Below, one piece after another: positions 32,862 through 41,586 of a stretch of DNA of 64,000 bases (positions are counted from its first letter, which is position 1; every line of letters begins with the position of its first letter). The translations under genes and the position numbers were made by a program. The DNA comes from Halovenus marina (lineage in GTDB: Archaea; Halobacteriota; Halobacteria; Halobacteriales; Haloarculaceae). The DNA lies in the NCBI RefSeq assembly GCF_051414115.1, contig NZ_JBLKNZ010000001.1, positions 2,790,001-2,854,000 of the forward strand. The letters run 5' to 3'. Below the pieces are notes generated by a model. It was given only the letters and a program-made list of their open reading frames with translations. It was not told where the DNA came from and made no database searches.

Positions 32862-34013
32862 TCACAGCGGCGGCTCGAATCCGACGACGTCGGCGTCCTG
32901 CATGGCGCGTGCCGCGGCGGTGTCGATGTCGAACTCCCGGACGAGTTCCCCATCTCTGATGAGCGGTTCCAGCAGCGCCTCCCCGTCGTCAGGTGGCTGT
33001 CTGTCGGCGAGTTGGATGTGGTGGCCGCCCTCCTGTGTCCGGTAGACCTGTTTTTTGCCGTCGAGTTTCCCCCGCTTCGCGGCGGGTTCACCCTCCACTT
33101 CCACGATGTCGAGTGCGAAATCGATCGGGTCGGCGTTGCTCACGTGTGAGCCGACGCCGAAGCCGTCGGCGACGTCGTGCAACTGTGCGATCGATTCAGG
33201 CGTGATGCCGCCGCTCGCGAAGATACCAATATCCGTGTGTCCACGGGCGTCGAGTTTGAACCGGAGTTCGCGGAGGATATGCCGGAAGTCACCGCGGCGC
33301 GACCCGGTGGTGTCGATGCGAACGCTGTCCAGATCCTCGACTGCCTCGACAGCACGGAGGACTTCGTCGACTTCGTCGGAGTAGGTGTCACAGAGTGCGA
33401 TTCGGGGCACGTCCTCGGCCACTGCCTCGTCGAAGGCCTGCCACGCCGCTTCCTGATTGCCAGCGCCAAAGCAGATGACGAGTGCGTGGGGCATCGTCCC
33501 GCCTGCCTCGCGGTCGATGACCTCACCGGCGGCCACGTTCGAGATGCCGTCGAGTCCTCCGACGAGTGCGCTTCGCTCGACCATCGCGGCGATCGAGGGA
33601 TGGACGTGCCGGGTCCCAAAGCTCAAAAGTGTCGTCTCGGGTGCGGCCTGTCGGGCTTCGAGCGCCGCGGTTGCGACGCCGGTGGCGTGTGAGAGAAAGC
33701 CCAGTAGCGGCGTCTCCAGCCGACAGAATTCGAGATACTGCCCTTCGATCTGCAGGACCGGCCCGCCGTCGAACAGCCGTCCCTCGCGGATTGCGTTGAC
33801 GTCGATGTCGTGTCCGGCGAGCAGGTGCGCAGCGTCTTTCACGCCAGCGAGCAGGTTCCAGTCCCCGGTAGGGAACTGCGTCGCGGTCACTTCCGCAACG
33901 ACGGTCGGATTCCGGTCTGCGTGTTCGAGCGTCTCCACCGTCCGGTCGAAGTATGCATCCGTCGCCTTGCCGGACGCAATTGCATCCGGCGAAACGATGT
34001 CGAACTCCGTCAT
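32862..34013 (-). CDS. pncB: Nicotinate phosphoribosyltransferase
   Basis: A 383-residue enzyme of NAD salvage making nicotinate mononucleotide from nicotinate and PRPP. The archaeal form shows KATDAYFDRTVETLEHAD, LSFGTRHVHPSIAAMVERSA, SNVAAGEVIDREAGGTMPHA, RIALCDTYSDEVDEVL, VRIDTTGSRRGDFRHILREL and IFASGGITPESIAQL, then VGSHVSNADPIDFALDIVEV and a C-terminal Lys-rich loop (GKLDGKKQVYRTQEGGHHI). The length fits the archaeal (Thermoplasma-type) group. ATG 34013 fits the family N-terminus. Confidence 0.95.
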   Translation of the reverse strand: MTEFDIVSPDAIASGKATDAYFDRTVETLEHADRNPTVVAEVTATQFPTGDWNLLAGVKDAAHLLAGHDIDVNAIREGRLFDGGPVLQIEGQYLEFCRLETPLLGFLSHATGVATAALEARQAAPETTLLSFGTRHVHPSIAAMVERSALVGGLDGISNVAAGEVIDREAGGTMPHALVICFGAGNQEAAWQAFDEAVAEDVPRIALCDTYSDEVDEVLRAVEAVEDLDSVRIDTTGSRRGDFRHILRELRFKLDARGHTDIGIFASGGITPESIAQLHDVADGFGVGSHVSNADPIDFALDIVEVEGEPAAKRGKLDGKKQVYRTQEGGHHIQLADRQPPDDGEALLEPLIRDGELVREFDIDTAAARAMQDADVVGFEPPL

Positions 34014-34073
34014 ACCTGTTCGTCGGCAGCGAACGTAAAAAAGGGCCGGGAGCGCGACGCGTTCGAGTGTTCG

Positions 34074-35384
34074 TCAGGGTGCGTGGATCTGGGAAAGCGA
34101 GTCGATAGTTGGCCCGTTGACGATGCGAACGGTCGTTCCCGCCTGCGTAACCCGGAATGCGTCCGCGAACGGTCCCGAAGCGATCAAGAGGCTATTCGCG
34201 CCGCGCTCGACAGCGCCCCGGCTGTCGAGCAACTCCTGGTAGTGGCTGTAAAACGAAGACGCGTCGGATTCGCTGTCCCATTCGAGTTCCCAGACGTACC
34301 CGTACTCGCCGTCGTTGTGATACGGCACGAGCGTATCGCCGCGCCAGCCCTCCGACACGGGGTGACTGTACGGGTCGTTGCCCCGCGGATCGATGACGCC
34401 GCTTTCGCGCAGCATCACGTTGATCGACGCCTCACCCAGCGTGTCCCCGACGGGGTCGTGGTCGAAGCGCGACCACGCCGCAGCCGACCGGTCGGAAACT
34501 GTCACGTTCAGCGGCTGTTCGTCCGGATACCGCTCGGGATGAATGATCTGTGTCGTACTCGTGGGCATCTGGTCGTGGGCTGCGTCGACTGCGTCCCAGC
34601 CACCCCTGCCGCGGAGCGCAGCGACGAAATCAGGGCCGCTCGTGTACGGCTGTGAGAGCACGCGCAACACGCCGATGTCGGCGTTGCTGGTGCCGCCAGG
34701 TGTTGTCGGTGGTCGAACACACGACCAGCCGTTGCTACATCGGTCCAGATACAGCTCCGGAATCAGTTCGGCCTCACCCTCGACCAGACCGTTTCTGGCT
34801 AGCTGTCTGTCCTGGGTGTCGGGGCTGCCGGACAGGTCGAAGTGCTGGTCCTGCAGCGCGTGGACGAGTTCGTGGACGAGCGTGTCCTTGCTGATCGTCG
34901 GCTGGTCGTCGTCGCTGACGATCACGATCTCGTCTTCTCCGATCCGATAGTACCCGAGCACGCTCGCGCCGAACGTCTCGTTGAACACCGCCTCGATGTC
35001 GCGGTTCTCACCGACGAGAAAGAGCCCCTCCCAGACCTGATTGTTCCACGCGGCGTGTGTCACGTTCCCCCCGACGGTCCGGTTCTCGCGGTACTGCTCG
35101 CGTGTGATCACCTCGACATCGACGCTTCGCTCGAACTCCAGGCCACGAATCGATTCAATGCGGGCCATCGCGCGGGCCACGAGCAGGTCCTGTTCGGTGG
35201 CGTTGAGCCCATCCGAAGCGTCCACCGCAATCGCATCGTCGTGGGCAATTCCATCTACCTCGCCAAGCGTCCCATCGGTCTGGAGGTCATCTCCCCCACC
35301 GGAGATGAAGGTACAGCCCGCGAGCAGTGCAACGGCGACGAGCGCGACGAGCGTGACTGCGAGTCGCCTCTTACGGATGGACAT
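34074..35384 (-). CDS. Hvo_1808-type surface lipoprotein with HELVH motif (second of a tandem pair)
   Basis: A 436-residue lipoprotein. RKRRLAVTLVALVAVALL ends in a lipobox (LLAGC); the mature part begins with a Gly/Asp linker. The core has VITREQYRENRTVGGNVTHA, ILGYYRIGEDEIVIVSDDDQ-like strands, and KDTLVHELVHALQDQHFDLS, an HExxH zinc-protease-like site followed by GLVEGEAELIPELYLDRC, whose Glu may be the third ligand. The rest is a beta-rich domain ending FRVTQAGTTVRIVNG. I recognise the Hvo_1808 surface-protein group; enzymatic activity is not shown. The start (ATG 35384) overlaps the upstream paralogue by 14 bases. Confidence 0.8.
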   Translation of the reverse strand: MSIRKRRLAVTLVALVAVALLAGCTFISGGGDDLQTDGTLGEVDGIAHDDAIAVDASDGLNATEQDLLVARAMARIESIRGLEFERSVDVEVITREQYRENRTVGGNVTHAAWNNQVWEGLFLVGENRDIEAVFNETFGASVLGYYRIGEDEIVIVSDDDQPTISKDTLVHELVHALQDQHFDLSGSPDTQDRQLARNGLVEGEAELIPELYLDRCSNGWSCVRPPTTPGGTSNADIGVLRVLSQPYTSGPDFVAALRGRGGWDAVDAAHDQMPTSTTQIIHPERYPDEQPLNVTVSDRSAAAWSRFDHDPVGDTLGEASINVMLRESGVIDPRGNDPYSHPVSEGWRGDTLVPYHNDGEYGYVWELEWDSESDASSFYSHYQELLDSRGAVERGANSLLIASGPFADAFRVTQAGTTVRIVNGPTIDSLSQIHAP

Positions 35385-36864
35385 TCTCAATCGCCTCTTC
35401 GGTCGGCGCGTTCGTGATTGTCACCGTCGAGCCATCGACTCGCAGGTCGTAGACGCCCGTGAACGGACTGTCCTCGCCAATCGTCCAGACAGCGCCATCA
35501 GCCTGCCCGCCCCAGTACGAGAGCAGTCGCTCGTAGGTGTCTGCGAACTCCGTTGCGTTCGCCGCAGAGTTCCATTCCAACCGCCAGACGTGGGCGTACT
35601 CGTCGGTTCGCTCGTAGAGGTGTAGTCGGTCACCGACCAGCCCGCTCGTCGCTGGCAGGTCGTAGTTCAGCAGATCGGTTCGCTGGGACTCGCTGTCGGT
35701 GTCGAGAAACGCGCGCGGGTCGATGACGCCGCCAGCGGAGCTGTCGTCGTAGAGCGTGTAGGCGAACATCGCCGTCAGTCCGGCCTGTCCGATGCGCTGG
35801 TGGTCCGTGCCGCCGGATTCCAGCCGCGTCCACTCGTCGGTGCTGCGGTCGTCGAGTTCGACGGCGGTCGGTTCGAAGGTGCCGTAGATAGCCGGATCGA
35901 GTATCTCGCGGCTCGAATTCGGCGGGTGTTCGTAGGCCTCGTCGACCCCGTCCCATCCCGACCCGTCCCTGAGGTGTTCGATGAAGCCCGGGCCGTCGTC
36001 GTACGGGAACCACGAAGTGATGTACAGGCCGAGGTGGATGTCCGACCCTGCTCCGTCCGCCGTCTCGCTGTTCTCTTCACTGTTCTCACCACCAGCTACG
36101 GTGACACACCGCCAGACCTCGCCACAGCGCTCCTCGTACTCCGCTCTGACCGTCTCGGCGTCACCCTCGACGAGTCCGAGACGGCCGTGCGTCCGGTCCT
36201 GTGTCGAGACGGCGGTGACTTCCGAGAGGTCGAAGTGCTGGTCCTGCAACGCGTGGGTGAGTTCGTGGACGAGCGTGTCGATCGATATCCGTGGCGTCTT
36301 CGAGTCGGAGACGATCACGATTTCGCCGGTACCGGGCGAGTAGTACCCGGCGACTGACTGCTGGGTCGTCTCTCGTTGCCGTTCGGTCGCGCTCTCGTCG
36401 CCACCAACCAGAAATGTCGCGCGGTAGCGCGCTTCCTCGAACCCGCTGTCCCCGCCAGAGGGGGTGCCAGCCTGCCGATTCCCGAACTCCGTCCGGTTGA
36501 TCAGCGACACCGCGACCGTCTCCTCGAAGGAGCGGTTTCGGAGTACCTCGATGCGGGCCATCGCGCGCGCTGTGACGACGTCGAGTTCGGTCTCGTTGAG
36601 ACCGTCGGTCGCGTTGACCGACACCGGGTCGTCGTGCCAGTAGCCGTCGTGCCAGCCGAGCGTATCCTCCTCCGGATCGGGACTCAGTTCGTGTTCGATT
36701 GGCGCATCGTTCGCCGTTCCGTTTTCGACAGGTGTCGGCTCCGGTCCTGATGAGTCTGTGGAATCCCCCGAGGCTGGCATCTCCGCTGGCGCGTCCGCTG
36801 TCGGTGCGATTCCCGCACAGCCCGCCAACGCGACGAGCGCAACCACGAGCAGAAGCCGACGCAT
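35371..36864 (-). CDS. Hvo_1808-type surface lipoprotein with HELTH motif (first of a tandem pair)
   Basis: A 497-residue paralogue of the downstream gene. The signal MRRLLLVVALVALAGC has a clear lipobox; a Pro/Ser/Asp-rich linker follows to about residue 70. Shared blocks are NATDGLNETELDVVTARAMA, SVAGYYSPGTGEIVIVSD, SIDTLVHELTHALQDQHFDL, RLGLVEGDAETVRAEYEERC and the C-terminal DLRVDGSTVTITNAPTE. HELTH plus the downstream E-G-x-A-E region resembles a metalloprotease active site. The ATG at 36864 is preferred over an earlier in-frame start because it begins the signal peptide. It is cotranscribed with its partner (14-base overlap). Confidence 0.82.
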   Translation of the reverse strand: MRRLLLVVALVALAGCAGIAPTADAPAEMPASGDSTDSSGPEPTPVENGTANDAPIEHELSPDPEEDTLGWHDGYWHDDPVSVNATDGLNETELDVVTARAMARIEVLRNRSFEETVAVSLINRTEFGNRQAGTPSGGDSGFEEARYRATFLVGGDESATERQRETTQQSVAGYYSPGTGEIVIVSDSKTPRISIDTLVHELTHALQDQHFDLSEVTAVSTQDRTHGRLGLVEGDAETVRAEYEERCGEVWRCVTVAGGENSEENSETADGAGSDIHLGLYITSWFPYDDGPGFIEHLRDGSGWDGVDEAYEHPPNSSREILDPAIYGTFEPTAVELDDRSTDEWTRLESGGTDHQRIGQAGLTAMFAYTLYDDSSAGGVIDPRAFLDTDSESQRTDLLNYDLPATSGLVGDRLHLYERTDEYAHVWRLEWNSAANATEFADTYERLLSYWGGQADGAVWTIGEDSPFTGVYDLRVDGSTVTITNAPTEEAIENVHP

Positions 36865-36927
36865 TAGCTGCGATACGAACTGCGTACGCAAAAGCTGTCT
36901 GTTGTGGACACTCCTTCGCTGTCCGAG

Positions 36928-37977
36928 TCAGCGCGGCCCGGACGGTGATTTCGGTGGCAGATAGAGGCGAACGACGTTTCCGCGCGGGTCGCGCTCCTCG
37001 AATTCGAGTTCGCCGCCCAGCGATTCGATACACCACTTCATCACGAACAGGCCGACGCCGGTCCCGTGGTAGGTGCTCGTCAGGTCTGCGAACTCGTCGA
37101 GAGCGTCGACTTCGACGTCGGGGATCACCGGGTTCGTATCGGTGATGCGGATCTCGACGCGCCCGGTATTTGGTGAGGCCCGAACCGCGACCGTGACTGT
37201 CGGTCGGTCCTGCTCGCTGTGAACGATAGCGTTTTCGATGGCGTGAGACAGGGCGTGGTCGAAAGCGCTGTCGACGTGAATCCACATCCGCTCTCGTTCC
37301 TCGACAGTGACCTCGGCGTCCGGGTACTCCCGCTCGATATCGGAGACGACATCGCGGATCGCGGCTGCCGCCTGTCTGTGTGACCGATTCGTTTCGGACT
37401 GCAGTACCGCCTGCTGGATCTCCTTGACGGAGGTGGCTACCCCGCCGAGTTCCATCGCCGTCGACCGGATCGTCTCGGCGGCGGCCGTGACGTCGTCGCT
37501 GTCTGTGAGCGTCTTGATCTCGCCAGCGCGGCCAGCGATCGTCGTCGTCTCGTTTCGCAGATTGTGGCGAAGGATGCGCCAGAACAGCATCTCCCGTCGG
37601 CTGGCAGTGTAGTGGTCGGTGAGGTCTCTTATCTCCGCGAGGACGTACTCCCGGCCGCCGACAGTCTGCTGTGCGAGGTGGACGCGCACCCAGACTAGCT
37701 CCCCGTCAGACCGCTTGATCCGCCACAGAAACTGCTGGGGGTCGCCGTCGCTGGCCACCTGTAGCCGCCTGACGAAATCGGGTTCCGAGAACTTGTAGGT
37801 GTTCGCGGTGTACTGTTCGATCGACAGCCTGCGCAACTCCTGCGTGGGATAGCCGAACAGCGATTCGAGCCGTTCGTTCGCAGCCACGATGCGTGCCGTC
37901 GCCGCGTTGTAGAGTGCGATCCCGGTGTGGAGCGTCTCGTATTCCGCGGGCAGTTGTGTCGACGTATCCAGAGACAT
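36928..37977 (-). CDS. PAS-domain sensor histidine kinase
   Basis: A 349-residue soluble kinase. An N-terminal PAS domain (TGIALYNAATARIVAANERL, PTQELRRLSIEQYTANTYKF, GDPQQFLWRIKRSDGELVWV) is followed by the dimerisation helix with ILRHNLRNETTTIAGRAGEI (phospho-accepting His in the haloarchaeal HNLRNE form) and an HATPase domain (HALSHAIENAIVHSEQD, VRITDTNP-like D box, STYHGTGVGLFVMKWCIES). No response regulator is nearby. ATG 37977 is used; an ATG 11 codons upstream (38010) is possible, and TATA-like boxes exist for both (38028-38036, 38058-38066). Confidence 0.85.
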   Translation of the reverse strand: MSLDTSTQLPAEYETLHTGIALYNAATARIVAANERLESLFGYPTQELRRLSIEQYTANTYKFSEPDFVRRLQVASDGDPQQFLWRIKRSDGELVWVRVHLAQQTVGGREYVLAEIRDLTDHYTASRREMLFWRILRHNLRNETTTIAGRAGEIKTLTDSDDVTAAAETIRSTAMELGGVATSVKEIQQAVLQSETNRSHRQAAAAIRDVVSDIEREYPDAEVTVEERERMWIHVDSAFDHALSHAIENAIVHSEQDRPTVTVAVRASPNTGRVEIRITDTNPVIPDVEVDALDEFADLTSTYHGTGVGLFVMKWCIESLGGELEFEERDPRGNVVRLYLPPKSPSGPR

Positions 37978-38122
37978 ACAGGTACGATAGCGAAGGGGCG
38001 ACTCGTCCATGTCTCTTGCTAGGAGGGCTATGTATCGGTCAGCCGTCCCACGAGCAGTATATATCGCTATGTTCGCCCGGGCGAGCGCAAATTTTCAGTG
38101 CGCACGGCCCGAACCTGAACGC

Positions 38123-38695
38123 ATGCAACTGAACGCAGACAGGACGGCGGTCGTCATCGTCGACATGCAAAACGGCTTCTGTCATCCCGACGGGAGTCTC
38201 TACGCGCCCGGAAGCGAGGCGGCAATCGAGGGCTGTGCCGACCTCGTCGAACGCGGGCGCGACGCGGGCGCACACGTCGTCTACACGCGGGACGTCCACC
38301 CGCCCGAGCAGTTCGACGACGCCCACTACTACGACGAGTTCGAGCGCTGGGGCGAACACGTCCTCGAAGGGTCCTGGGAGGCCGAACTCGTCGACGAACC
38401 CGACCCGAACGAGGACGACCTCGTCGTCGTCAAACACACCTACGACGCCTTCCACCAGACCGAGTTGGAGGGATGGCTCGACGCACACAACGTGGACAAC
38501 CTCGTCTTCGGGGGGACGCTCGCGAACGTCTGCGTACTCCACACAGCGGGGAGCGCTGGTCTCCGCGACTACCGACCGCTGCTGGTCGAAGACGCTATTG
38601 GCTACATCGAGGAGGACGACCGCGAGTACGCGCTCGACCACGCTGGCTGGCTGTTCGGTGAGGTGACGACACTCGAAGAGATCTCTTTCTCGTAG
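38123..38695 (+). CDS. Isochorismatase-fold cysteine hydrolase (nicotinamidase-like)
   Basis: A 190-residue hydrolase. The catalytic set is visible: VVIVDMQNGFCHPDGSL (Asp), VVVKHTYDAFHQTELEG (Lys) and GGTLANVCVLHTAGSAGLRD (Cys nucleophile). The metal-ligand-like stretch HPPEQFDDAHYYDEFERWGE is present. The closest relatives are labelled nicotinamidase or cysteine hydrolase; given that nicotinate phosphoribosyltransferase lies 4 kb away, a nicotinamidase role in NAD salvage is attractive but unproven. ATG 38123 fits the start of the fold; an AT-rich box (AAATTTTC) lies near 38088-38095. Confidence 0.88.
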   Translation: MQLNADRTAVVIVDMQNGFCHPDGSLYAPGSEAAIEGCADLVERGRDAGAHVVYTRDVHPPEQFDDAHYYDEFERWGEHVLEGSWEAELVDEPDPNEDDLVVVKHTYDAFHQTELEGWLDAHNVDNLVFGGTLANVCVLHTAGSAGLRDYRPLLVEDAIGYIEEDDREYALDHAGWLFGEVTTLEEISFS

Positions 38696-38822
38696 GCTGT
38701 CCGTCACACCCTGACTTTTTATCCGAAAACGGAACCATCGCCGCTGTGCTGTAGCGCATGCCGCGACGCGTCACGCGATAGTGCGACACACCGCGTCGCG
38801 GGCCGCTCGTGTCGCCTGCTCG

Positions 38823-39590
38823 CTATCGGTCAGCGTCGAACTGGTGGCCACACTCGGGACAGGTCACCTCGTCGTGTCGCAGGGCGACGCTGTGTTCGCG
38901 GACGTCCCGCATCACCTCGGAGATGCGGTCTTCGGCTTCGAGTTCCTCCTCGACGGACAGGTCGACGCCTTCGACTTCCAGCAGAAACTTCGCAACCTCC
39001 GTGGCCTCGTACATCACGTCGTCGAGTTCCTCTGCGGTGAAAAAGTCACACATCGCCCCGTACAGGAAGGTTGCGCCCGCCTTCCGGACCTTCTCCTCGA
39101 AGGACGACCGCGCCTGATTGACTGCCTGCGGGGAGTAGGTGTCAGTCATGAAGGGGACGAGTTCGGGGAGATTCTCGCCGATTTTGGTCATCTCGACGCC
39201 AGTTTCTGTTCGGAAGTCCGCACAGAGACGGGCGATGGCCCACTCGCGGGCGGTGATGTAGGTCCGCTCGCGGAGAAAGTCGTTCGCCCGGCCGTAGGTG
39301 CCGCCGTCGATCTTCTGAAAACGGTCGTACTTCCGGACGTCTTCGGGTATAGGGTCGTCTGTCGCCGTGGCTGTTTCAGGTGCTGAACCGGCATTCTCAT
39401 CGGAGCGGGCAGATTCGGGCCCATCTGTCGCGGCGTCGGTGTCTGGTTCGGGTTCTGCCTCAGTGACTGGCTCCGACCGCTCAGTCTCTGGTTCGGCAGG
39501 GACTTCCTCCGTCGCTGGCTCGTCAGTCGCGGGCATCCCCGACTCGGCCGGGTCGCCCTCGGCTGTCTCCCGGTCGTGTTCGTCTGTCAT
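38823..39590 (-). CDS. DUF5806 family protein
   Basis: A 255-residue protein in two parts. Residues 1-80 are acidic, Pro/Glu/Thr-rich and probably disordered. Residues about 85-255 are highly conserved: KYDRFQKIDGGTYGRANDFL, RERTYITAREWAIARLCADF, EMTKIGENLPELVPFMTDTY and KAGATFLYGAMCDFFTAEEL. The end holds a half zinc knuckle (TCPECGHQFDADR). The family is haloarchaea-wide; its function is unknown, though the helix-rich REW-AIARLC region may be DNA-binding. It is divergent from the stress-protein gene at 39680. Confidence 0.82.
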   Translation of the reverse strand: MTDEHDRETAEGDPAESGMPATDEPATEEVPAEPETERSEPVTEAEPEPDTDAATDGPESARSDENAGSAPETATATDDPIPEDVRKYDRFQKIDGGTYGRANDFLRERTYITAREWAIARLCADFRTETGVEMTKIGENLPELVPFMTDTYSPQAVNQARSSFEEKVRKAGATFLYGAMCDFFTAEELDDVMYEATEVAKFLLEVEGVDLSVEEELEAEDRISEVMRDVREHSVALRHDEVTCPECGHQFDADR

Positions 39591-39679
39591 GGGCAGAGAT
39601 GGGCGGGCGATGTGAAAAAGACTACCGGAGACCCCCGCGAGTTCGCCGTTCTTTTGTAGTCGGGCGTCGTCGTTGTACT

Positions 39680-40036
39680 ATGCGGTTTCTCGTTGGGGCC
39701 GACGGAAGCGACCGCTCGCTGCAGGCTATCACGGAGACACTCGAACGGCTGCAGGACGGCGACGAGGTCACCGTTGCTGTCTACGCGACCGACGACGATC
39801 TCGATGCGATCGAATCACAGGTTCGGGACCATCTCGATGAGACAGAGAAGTTCGCCGAACTCAGGCGAGTGACCGGCGATCCGGGGAGTACCCTCGTCGA
39901 GTTGGCCGAACGCGACGGCTACGACCGAATCGTCCTCGCTGGCGGGGAGCGAAGCCCGCTCGGCAAGATCCAGCTTGGTAGTGTCGTCGAATTCGTCCTG
40001 TTGAACGCACAGAGTACGGTGACTCTAGTACGATGA
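39680..40036 (+). CDS. Universal stress protein
   Basis: A 118-residue UspA-fold protein, shorter than usual. MRFLVGADGSDRSLQAITET starts the Rossmann-like fold, VYATDDDLDAIESQVRDHLD is the middle, and ERDGYDRIVLAGGERSPLGK followed by LGSVVEFVLLNAQSTVTLV gives the nucleotide-binding G-x2-G-x9-G(S/T)-like end. Its stop overlaps the start of the GNAT gene (ATGA), so the two are translated together. Three Usp genes occur within 2 kb here. Confidence 0.88.
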   Translation: MRFLVGADGSDRSLQAITETLERLQDGDEVTVAVYATDDDLDAIESQVRDHLDETEKFAELRRVTGDPGSTLVELAERDGYDRIVLAGGERSPLGKIQLGSVVEFVLLNAQSTVTLVR

Positions 40037-40554
40037 CTGAATCCGATCTTGACTCACTGCCGACACCGCCGCGTGAGTTCACCGACCGCGAGGGCAGAAC
40101 CATCACTGTCAGGCGACTGGAGCCTGACGAGTACGAACCACTCGTCACGATGTACGACGAGTTCGACCCGGAAGACCGGGCACAGGGGATTCCACCGGTC
40201 GGAGAGGAGACGATTCGCGAGTGGCTCGATGTCGTCACGGACCCGGAGTGTCTCGACGTCGTTGGCTGGTACGGTGACGAACCAGTCGGCCACGCCATGT
40301 TAGTTCCCGACCGCACCGGCGGCTACGAGCTTGCGATTTTCGTCCTCCAGCGCTACCAGGGTGCGGGAATCGGGACGGAACTCGTCAGAACCGTACTCGG
40401 CGTGGCTCACACCGAGGGGGTCGAACGCGTCTGGCTCACCGTCGAGCGCTGGAACAGGGCCGCGGTGAACCTCTATGAAAAGATCGGATTCGAGACGACC
40501 GAAGACGACTCCTTCGAACTCGAGATGGCGCTCCGTCTCGACGACCTAAACTGA
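40033..40554 (+). CDS. GNAT family N-acetyltransferase coupled to a Usp gene
   Basis: A 173-residue acetyltransferase. TITVRRLEPDEYEPLVTMYD opens the fold; ELAIFVLQRYQGAGIGTELV holds the acetyl-CoA loop (Q-G-A-G-I-G), and VERVWLTVERWNRAAVNLYE followed by KIGFETTEDD is the classical C-terminal half. The partner Usp gene overlaps it by four bases. Usp-GNAT pairs may modify stress targets, but the substrate is unknown. The 3' end overlaps the convergent Usp gene at 40546 by nine bases. Confidence 0.9.
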   Translation: MTESDLDSLPTPPREFTDREGRTITVRRLEPDEYEPLVTMYDEFDPEDRAQGIPPVGEETIREWLDVVTDPECLDVVGWYGDEPVGHAMLVPDRTGGYELAIFVLQRYQGAGIGTELVRTVLGVAHTEGVERVWLTVERWNRAAVNLYEKIGFETTEDDSFELEMALRLDDLN

Positions 40555-40989
40555 GAGCACCGGTTGACTCGCGTATTCGAGGATGTACAGCGCCGCCTTC
40601 CCGAGGACGTGTGTTTCGCTGCTCGTGGTGACGCGGGGGACGACCAGAAAGTCGGCGTCGAGCTGGTCGGCTGCATCGAGCGTGACGGACCCGGGCGTCT
40701 GTGCGAGCCGACTCGACGAGAAGCCGACCGCCGACGAGTGGGACAACGAAACCGATTCGACTGCGAGGTCGTCACGAACGTCAGCCGTAAATGAGCGCTG
40801 CTGTGCCGCGACAGTATCGGCCGAGATATCGTCCGTTTCGAGCCCCTGCAAGACGCGCTCGTCGAGCAAGTGAAGCAGATGCAGGTCTGCGTCGTAACGC
40901 TTGGCGACGGCGACGGCGTACTCGACAGCTTCGTGGCTGTCGTCGCTGCTGTCGACCGGCGCGAGGACGAGATCGATCGCGAGGGCCAT
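40546..40989 (-). CDS. Universal stress protein
   Basis: A 147-residue Usp. MALAIDLVLAPVDSSDDSHE and AVEYAVAVAKRYDADLHLLH are typical; VTLDAADQLDADFLVVPRVT and TSSETHVLGKAALYILEYAS give the C-terminal half, where the usual glycine-rich ATP loop (GxxGxxxxxxGS) is replaced by Thr/Ser residues, so ATP binding is doubtful. It is convergent with the GNAT gene and divergent from the third Usp gene at 41092. Confidence 0.88.
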   Translation of the reverse strand: MALAIDLVLAPVDSSDDSHEAVEYAVAVAKRYDADLHLLHLLDERVLQGLETDDISADTVAAQQRSFTADVRDDLAVESVSLSHSSAVGFSSSRLAQTPGSVTLDAADQLDADFLVVPRVTTSSETHVLGKAALYILEYASQPVLSV

Positions 40990-41091
40990 CGTGCGACGGT
41001 GGGAGTGGTAGGGGCAAAAACCCGCCGGTCTGTGAACGGCAGTGCTGTTCCAAAACGGGGTGCTTTACTGTCTGCCCGTCCGATCCCAGGT

Positions 41092-41541
41092 ATGTTCGAG
41101 ACGGTTGTCATCGCCACTGACGGCTCTGCAAGCGCGAAACGGGCCGTCGTGGCCGCACTCGATATCGCCGATCGGTTCGACGCGACCGTACACGCGCTGT
41201 ATGTCGTCGACGAACACGACATCGAGAGTTCACCCGAAGAGGTTCGCGATGACCTCGAATCGGCGCTCCAGTCTGCCGGTGACGAGGCGCTGTCGGTTGT
41301 CGAGCGGGAGGCCGGGGAGTGTCCCGTCGTGACCGCAACGCGGGCAGGACAACCCGCCACGGAGATCATGGACTACGCGGTGGAGGTTGACGCTGACCTC
41401 ATCGCGATGGGGACGCGCGGCCGACACGGTGAACACGCGTTCCTGCTCGGCAGCGTCGCCGAACGGATCGTCCGGCAGGCGTCGACGCCCGTCTTGACCG
41501 TCCGTCAACTCGACGGACAGGAAGCCACAGCCGAGCGGTAG
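41092..41541 (+). CDS. Universal stress protein (ATP-binding type)
   Basis: A 149-residue Usp. MFETVVIATDGSASAKRAVV, ATVHALYVVDEHDIESSPEE and ADLIAMGTRGRHGEHAFLLG followed by SVAERIVRQASTPVLTVR. The G-x-R-G-R-x9-GSVAE loop is intact, unlike in the neighbouring Usp at 40546, so this member should bind ATP. The ATG at 41092 starts the first strand; the longer frame upstream is antisense to the neighbouring Usp gene. The DHH gene follows 45 bases downstream. Confidence 0.92.
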   Translation: MFETVVIATDGSASAKRAVVAALDIADRFDATVHALYVVDEHDIESSPEEVRDDLESALQSAGDEALSVVEREAGECPVVTATRAGQPATEIMDYAVEVDADLIAMGTRGRHGEHAFLLGSVAERIVRQASTPVLTVRQLDGQEATAER

Positions 41542-41586
41542 CGGTCGAACCCGCGGCTTTTTGCCCCTCGCTGTGCAGTGAGCGAT

